Assembly: GCA_028821475.1 (NCBI GenBank)
Contig: JAPPGB010000128.1
Span: 62,001-126,000 of the forward strand
DNA length: 64,000 nt
Source of the DNA: Spirochaetaceae bacterium
Lineage (GTDB): Bacteria; Spirochaetota; Spirochaetia; SZUA-6; Bin103
Reading direction: 5' to 3'
The translations under genes and the position numbers were made by a program. Shown piece after piece: positions 59,625 to 64,000 of this stretch (positions are counted from its first letter, which is position 1; every line of letters begins with the position of its first letter). The notes beneath the pieces are model-generated. The model had not been told where the DNA came from, did no database searches, and worked only from the letters and a program-made list of their open reading frames with translations.

Positions 59625-60033
59625 CGCGGCCGCCAACCGCCGGGCACCGGAAAGGGCGCGCCGTTCGGCGGCCTTGTACCGATCCACGGAGGACTCTGCC
59701 TCGCGCGAGCCTCGTGGGCGTGCCGGTGCGCGCGCGCTCACCGGCCTGCGTTGACGGCGGCGGTGCGGGGCGCTACCCTTGCCGGCGCCGGTTCCCGGGA
59801 CTCCCGGCAGGTCCACGCCGGGCGCCGCTGTGCCGCGCCGCGTCGCGCAATCCGGTGTGCAGCGCCGGTCGGCACCACTGAACTCATGGGTGAACTCATG
59901 CGACTACCGATATCCATGCCCAGATCGATGCGGGAGCCTACCACGGGCAGCCCGACCGGGCAAGCGCGACGCGCCGGTATCTTGAGCGCAATCAGCGACT
60001 TGCGCGCCGGCGCCGCACCCTGATCGGATTCCG
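59625..60033. other. 409-base divergent region between M23 peptidase and purD
   Basis: If the peptidase starts at 59624, this region has no supported gene. It includes a short direct repeat (GAACTCATG twice within 59880-59900). Promoters for both genes should lie here, but I could not assign them. Confidence 0.4.
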
Positions 60034-61308
60034 ATGCGCGTATTGGTAGTCGGCAGCGGCGCGCGCGAGCACGCCCTCGTCTGGCGGCTGGCGGCGAGTA
60101 CACGGGTCGAGGAGGTGCTGATTGCGCCCGGCAACGCCGCTACCGGCGATCTGGGGCGCAATCTTCCGGACGTGCCGGCCGGCGACCCCGCCCGCGTGCG
60201 CGATGCGGCGCGGCGCCACGGCGTCGACCTTGCCGTGATCGGCCCGGAGGACGCGCTGGCCGCCGGCGCGGCGGACCTGCTGCGCGACGCCGGCGTGGCG
60301 GTGGTGGGCCCGTCGGCGCACGCGGCCCGGCTCGAGTCGAGCAAGGCGTTCTGCAAGGCGTTTCTGCTGCGCCACCGGATTCCGGCGGCCGACGCCCGCG
60401 AAGTACACGACCGGGCCGCGCTGGAGGCGCTGCTGTCCGATCATCGCGGTGCCCTGGTGTTGAAGATGGACGGTCTCGCCGGCGGCAAGGGCGTGCTGGA
60501 GTCGGACGACCGCGCGGCGCTGCTGCAATTCGGCACCGCGGCACTGGCCAGCGGCCCGCTACTCGCGGAACAGTACCTGCATGGATTCGAGCTGTCGCTG
60601 TTCCTGCTGATGGACGGCAGCAGCGCCTCGTTGCTGCCGATCTGCAGCGACTACAAGAAGGCACAGGACGGCGGCGCCGGCCTCAACACCGGGGGGATGG
60701 GCGCGGTATGCCCGGCACCCTGGGTGGACGGCGCGCTCGCCGCGAAGCTCGACGCGCAGATTGTGCAACCGACGGTGCGTGCGCTGCGCGCGGAGGGCTT
60801 GCTGTACCGCGGTGTGCTGTTCATCGGCATCATGGTGACCGCGCAGGGCCCGCGCGTGCTGGAATTCAACGTGCGCCTCGGCGATCCGGAGACCGAGGTG
60901 CTCATGCCGCTGCTGGCGACCGACCCGGCTGAGTTGCTTTGGACGGTGGCAGCCGGCAGCCTTGACGATGTCCCGCTGTCCTGGCACGACCAGACCGCCG
61001 TGTGCGTAGTGGCCGCGGCCGACGGCTACCCGGGCCCGTATCGAAGCGGCCTGCCGGTTGCCTCGCTGCCGCCGCCCGGGGATCCGCGCGGCGAGGTGTT
61101 TCACGCCGGCACCGCGCGCTCCGGCGGCAGTCTGCGCACCGGCGGCGGCCGCTGCTTCGCCGCCACCGGTCTCGGCAGCAATGTCGCGAACGCGCGCGCC
61201 AACGCCTACGCGCTGGTGCAGCAGGTGCGCTTCCCCGGCGCATGGTGGCGCACCGACATCGGTGCGCACCTGTTCAACGCGGCCCCGGCGCCACAGCGCA
61301 CCTCGTGA
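60034..61308 (+). CDS. purD: Phosphoribosylamine-glycine ligase
   Basis: This 424-residue ATP-grasp enzyme has VLVVGSGAREHALVWRLA, APGNAAT, VIGPEDALAAGAAD, VVGPSAHAARLESSKAFCKAFL, VLKMDGLAGGKGV (ATP-grasp loop near residue 150), SLLPICSDYKKAQDGGAGLNTGGMGAVCPAP, and LEFNVRLGDPETEVLMPLL (metal-binding). It is full length with every conserved block. PurD joins phosphoribosylamine and glycine in step two of purine synthesis. It stands alone on the plus strand, convergent with the rlmB gene. Confidence 0.97.
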   Translation: MRVLVVGSGAREHALVWRLAASTRVEEVLIAPGNAATGDLGRNLPDVPAGDPARVRDAARRHGVDLAVIGPEDALAAGAADLLRDAGVAVVGPSAHAARLESSKAFCKAFLLRHRIPAADAREVHDRAALEALLSDHRGALVLKMDGLAGGKGVLESDDRAALLQFGTAALASGPLLAEQYLHGFELSLFLLMDGSSASLLPICSDYKKAQDGGAGLNTGGMGAVCPAPWVDGALAAKLDAQIVQPTVRALRAEGLLYRGVLFIGIMVTAQGPRVLEFNVRLGDPETEVLMPLLATDPAELLWTVAAGSLDDVPLSWHDQTAVCVVAAADGYPGPYRSGLPVASLPPPGDPRGEVFHAGTARSGGSLRTGGGRCFAATGLGSNVANARANAYALVQQVRFPGAWWRTDIGAHLFNAAPAPQRTS

Positions 61309-61383
61309 CCGTGCCCGCCACCGCCTTCCGATCTCGTACATGATCGCCGCCCGGCGTCGTCGTCCGCCGACGCCGTTCGTGCG

Positions 61384-62187
61384 TCAGGTTCGGCTCCTCC
61401 GCTGCCGAACCACCTCGTACAAGAGGATCGCCGCGGCCACGGCAACGTTCAGGGAGTCCAGCCGCCCCCTGGTCGGGATGCGCACCAGGTGGTCGCAGCG
61501 GCGGCGCACCAGTTCGTGCAGACCGCCGCCCTCCGATCCCAGTACCAGCGCCACCCGCGCCGGAAACCGTACCTCGTCGAGCGGCTCACCCGCCAGGTCG
61601 GCGCCGTAAATCCAGAAGCCGGCGCGCTTGAGCTGTTCCAGTGCGGCCGCCACGTTGGACACCGGTACGGCGGCCACGTGCGCCGCCGCTCCCGCCGACA
61701 CCCGCATCACCGTGTCATCGAAGCGCGCCGACCGGCGCCGCGGCACCACCAGCAGGTCGGTCCCGAACTGCTCGGCGCTGCGCGTGATGCTGCCCAGGTT
61801 GGCGGGATCGGTGATGCCGTCCGCCACTGCGACCAGCGCCGCCGGGCGCTGCGACAAGCCGGCCAGCGCAACGCGCAACGAAACCGGCGCCGCGGCTCGA
61901 CGGGCACCCGGCGGAGCTCTCCGCACGCTGTTCGCCGGCGTACGGCCGGAACCGGGCGCGCCCACCAGCGCCACGCCGCGATGTGCGTCACTGCCGCAAC
62001 GCCGCGCCAGCTCCGCCGCGCTCACCTGCCGAACCGGAATCCCCAGCACCTCCGCCTGCCGGCCCAGGCGGCGCACGGCGGCGTTGTCCCGCGCCACCAG
62101 CAGCTCCGCCGCGCGCGGCCACTCCCCGCGGCCCGCGGCGGCACGTCCGAGCAGCTCGGCAATGGGATGCACCCCGTAGACGACCAC
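61384..62187 (-). CDS. RlmB/TrmH-family 2'-O-ribose RNA methyltransferase
   Basis: This 267-residue SPOUT methyltransferase has an N-terminal RNA-binding domain (VYGVHPIAELLG, residues 2-13; ending AHRGVALVG). The SpoU domain has GITDPANLGSITRSAEQFGTDLLVV (motif 1, about 130), LVLGSEGGGLHELV (motif 2, about 220) and VRIPTRGRLDSLNVAVAAAILLYE (motif 3). The closest role is RlmB, which methylates G2251 of 23S rRNA, but other tRNA/rRNA targets cannot be excluded. The GTG start shares one base with the upstream TAG stop (TAGTG). Confidence 0.88.
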   Translation of the reverse strand: MVVYGVHPIAELLGRAAAGRGEWPRAAELLVARDNAAVRRLGRQAEVLGIPVRQVSAAELARRCGSDAHRGVALVGAPGSGRTPANSVRRAPPGARRAAAPVSLRVALAGLSQRPAALVAVADGITDPANLGSITRSAEQFGTDLLVVPRRRSARFDDTVMRVSAGAAAHVAAVPVSNVAAALEQLKRAGFWIYGADLAGEPLDEVRFPARVALVLGSEGGGLHELVRRRCDHLVRIPTRGRLDSLNVAVAAAILLYEVVRQRRSRT

Positions 62188-63062
62188 TACTGCGCCTTGC
62201 GGAACACCAGCACGTTCTGGTGCACCAGCGAGGGAATGTAACGATAGCGGTAGCCGTAGATGTGCAGCTTCTTGGAGACGTCATACCAAACCAGGTTGGC
62301 CTGCCACACCAGAGGCTCGATGCCGCTGAGCGCCGCCCCCAACTCCGCCGACAAGGCGTGGTAGACGCCCCCCATGTACATGTCGCCGATGAACGAAAGC
62401 AGGTGCCCGCCCGGCTTGAGACGCTCGCACGCCAGCCGGAACACGCGCTGCATCGCACCGAGCCAGGCGGCCTTATCGGCGTACTCCGACGCCGCCCCGA
62501 ACCGGTCGAGCCGCGTCTGCGCCGCCGGCCGCGACGGCGACCCGACGCGCTTGTACGTGCCCTGCGAACGCGGCGCCACGTCCATGTTCCAGTACGGGAC
62601 GTCGGTGAGCACCAGGTCGAATGGACCACTGACCTGCTCCAGCACCGTGGCCGCGTCGCCGGCGTGGGCCGGAAACCTGGCGAGGCCTTCGCGGCGGCAC
62701 ACCTCGCGGTAGATTTCGATCCAGCGCGGGTTGATTTCGATGCCTACCGCGCTTCGTCCCGCACGCGCGGCGCCCAGCAGAGTGCCGCCCACCCCCATGA
62801 ACGGATCCAGCACCAGCGCATCGCTCTTGGTGAACACGCGAATCAGGTCAGCGCACAGGTCCGGCGGCTTCTGCCCGCCGTGCAGGCGGCGCAGGGCGTG
62901 CTGGCAGTTGGGCGGATAGGGGCGGTGGATCACCGAGCGCGTCCAGTACAACCACTCCTTGCCGGTCAGCTCGTTGAGCCGGTTGCGCGGAGAGTAGAAT
63001 CCGCGGCTGCGGCCCTGTTCGTCGAACAGCTCGACCGGCTCGCCGTCCACGCCGCTAGCCAC
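62187..63062 (-). CDS. DNA (N4/N6) methyltransferase-like protein
   Basis: This protein of about 291 residues resembles DNA-adenine/cytosine amino-methyltransferases: HALRRLHGGQKPPDLCADLIRVFTKSDALVLDPFMGVGGTLLGAARAGRSAVGIEINPRW (target region plus SAM-binding motif I). FDLVLTDVPYW stands where the catalytic (D/N/S)PPY usually is, so the first Pro is Val. A GGHLLSFIGDMYMG segment follows. No restriction enzyme is near, so it may be an orphan regulator or a phage-defence remnant. The start is uncertain between GTG 63062 and GTG 63050; both overlap or abut the kinase gene end. Confidence 0.75.
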   Translation of the reverse strand: MASGVDGEPVELFDEQGRSRGFYSPRNRLNELTGKEWLYWTRSVIHRPYPPNCQHALRRLHGGQKPPDLCADLIRVFTKSDALVLDPFMGVGGTLLGAARAGRSAVGIEINPRWIEIYREVCRREGLARFPAHAGDAATVLEQVSGPFDLVLTDVPYWNMDVAPRSQGTYKRVGSPSRPAAQTRLDRFGAASEYADKAAWLGAMQRVFRLACERLKPGGHLLSFIGDMYMGGVYHALSAELGAALSGIEPLVWQANLVWYDVSKKLHIYGYRYRYIPSLVHQNVLVFRKAQ

Positions 63063-64000
63063 CCCGCACCGCGCCCACGCCGCCCGGCGACGGTTCCATC
63101 GGCAGTGCGATGCGGAAGCAGCTTCCACCGGGAATCGCGTGGTAGGTAAGGCTGCCGTTGTTGCGTTCGACCAGGCGACGCGCGAGGTGGAGCCCGACAC
63201 CGGAGCCCGCCCCGGTGCCGTATCCCCGGTCGAACAGCGTTCCGACCGCGGCCGGATCCACGCCTCCGGCGCCGTCGGTCACCTCCAGGATGCACCGATC
63301 GGCCTCCTCGCGGCCGGTAACGGTGACGGCGCCGCCCCCGGGACTGTGCTCGGTGGTCGCCTGACCCGCGTTGTGGATCAGATTCAGCAGCGCCAGCATC
63401 AGCTCGCTGCGGCGGGTCACCAGGACGAGTTCCGCCGGCACCTGCAGCCGAATCGTGATCCGCACCACCTGCAGGGTCGCCGCCACCACTCCCAGGATCT
63501 TGTTGATCTCGCTCAACAGCGAAACCTTCGAGCGTGCTTCCGGGCCATCCCGGAGCGTCGTGGTGAGCATCTCGTTCACGCCGCTGACGCCATCACCCAC
63601 GTGGCTGCGAATCAGTTGCAGCGCACGCTGTGGATCACCGCCGGCGGCGCCCCACTCCGCGGTGGTCTTGATGTGGCCGAGCGTGTTCTTGAACTCGTGC
63701 GCGACGCCGGTGGTGAGATACCCGGCGATCGCCAGTCGTTGCTGCAGCAGGCCTTCCTCCTCGAAATCCGGCTTCCGGCCGGCGCCGCAAGAACCTGCCG
63801 GCGCACGCAGATAATCGAGCTCGGCGAGCAGATAGCCCGCACCGAGCGCCGCCGCGCCGGCTCCCGCAACCGCCAGGGACAGTGGCGCGCCGCGGGTCAG
63901 TTGCGCGACCTGGTCGACAAGCGCGCCCGCCACCGGAAGCAATCCGATCGCGCACAGGTAACGGCCGGCCGCGCCCCCCGGCCGCCGGGCCGACCACCGG
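63055..64000 (-). CDS. Sensor histidine kinase, 5-prime end beyond the window
   Basis: The frame is open through the window end, so the start is outside. The visible part has a hydrophobic N-terminal segment (VAGALVDQVAQL to AVAGAGAAALGAGYLLAEL). The H-box is GVAHEFKNTLGHIKTT (phosphoacceptor His), the N-box LLNLIHNAGQATTE, G1 VTDGAGGVDP, and G2 GSGVGLHLARRLVERNNG. It is a membrane sensor kinase that probably signals to a response regulator not in the window. It overlaps the start of the methyltransferase gene by eight bases. Confidence 0.85.
   Translation of the reverse strand, partial: RWSARRPGGAAGRYLCAIGLLPVAGALVDQVAQLTRGAPLSLAVAGAGAAALGAGYLLAELDYLRAPAGSCGAGRKPDFEEEGLLQQRLAIAGYLTTGVAHEFKNTLGHIKTTAEWGAAGGDPQRALQLIRSHVGDGVSGVNEMLTTTLRDGPEARSKVSLLSEINKILGVVAATLQVVRITIRLQVPAELVLVTRRSELMLALLNLIHNAGQATTEHSPGGGAVTVTGREEADRCILEVTDGAGGVDPAAVGTLFDRGYGTGAGSGVGLHLARRLVERNNGSLTYHAIPGGSCFRIALPMEPSPGGVGAVRGG

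Noticed and set aside
59880-59900. GAACTCATG direct repeat as an attachment site
   Set aside because: It is too short, and no integrase or mobile gene lies nearby.
1-64000. tRNA or rRNA genes
   Set aside because: I looked for T-loop-like GTTCGAATCC patterns and long RNA-like stretches; apparent hits fall within coding sequence and lack cloverleaf arms.
1-64000. Insertion sequences or prophage
   Set aside because: No transposase, integrase or phage structural gene could be recognised; evidence of movement is limited to small gene remnants.

Overview
The window is very GC-rich, with dense coding, short intergenic gaps and many GTG/TTG starts. No rRNA, tRNA or CRISPR array was seen. It looks like a chromosomal segment of a diderm bacterium: there are lipoprotein signals, a type I secretion cassette and a membrane-anchored M23 peptidase. 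The N-terminus of that peptidase (a conserved VMIVPHSQRK stretch just before the membrane helix) and the GEEEG-type sequence after one solute-binding-protein signal peptide both resemble spirochaete proteins. A high-GC Spirochaetota member is therefore my best guess; this is inference and not proven.

Layout. 0.2-2.8 kb: mazEF-type and RelE-type toxin-antitoxin pairs flank an AAA/DUF4143 ATPase. 2.8-14.8 kb (minus strand): two peptide/oligosaccharide-type ABC importers (SBP_bac_5 plus DppB and DppC permeases), one followed by two GH32 enzymes and an SDR, which reads as uptake and hydrolysis of a fructose-containing glycan. 15.2-18.6 kb: a phytanoyl-CoA dioxygenase-like enzyme, a GHL10-type lipoprotein and a sugar-nucleotide-type epimerase. 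18.7-20.4 and 29.3-30.9 kb: two paralogous Calx-beta lipoproteins. 20.5-25.7 kb: larE, larB and larC (nickel-pincer nucleotide cofactor synthesis) with a YbaK-type deacylase and a spore-photoproduct-lyase-like radical SAM enzyme. 25.7-33.4 kb: VapBC, an alpha/beta hydrolase, an M81 peptidase, GNAT, VOC and GPP34 proteins. 33.5-42.6 kb: a CUT1/LplABC sugar importer whose binding-protein gene is separated from its permeases by a third Dpp-type importer plus a second PhyH gene. 42.9-46.8 kb: amidase, homocysteine methyltransferase and HisC-like aminotransferase. 46.9-52.3 kb: RTX protein, type I secretion ATPase, HlyD adaptor and an RsbW-like ATPase. 52.5-58.6 kb: a tight six-gene operon, gnd / UxuB-like SDR / HAD / LarA-like / HAD / plsC. 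58.6-64 kb: M23 peptidase, purD, rlmB, DNA methyltransferase and a histidine kinase cut by the window end.

The most interesting theme is nickel-pincer chemistry on sugar acids. The LarA homologue keeps the H/K/H cofactor residues with LarA spacing. It sits between 6-phosphogluconate dehydrogenase, a mannonate/fructuronate-type SDR and two HAD phosphatases, and the window also carries the cofactor genes larE, larB and larC. This fits a gluconate-mannonate 2-epimerisation route linking the pentose phosphate and hexuronate pathways. A second theme is regulation of importer stoichiometry: all three SBP_bac_5 genes are followed, before their permeases, by long hairpins unrelated in sequence. None of the four ABC importers has an ATPase gene in the window.
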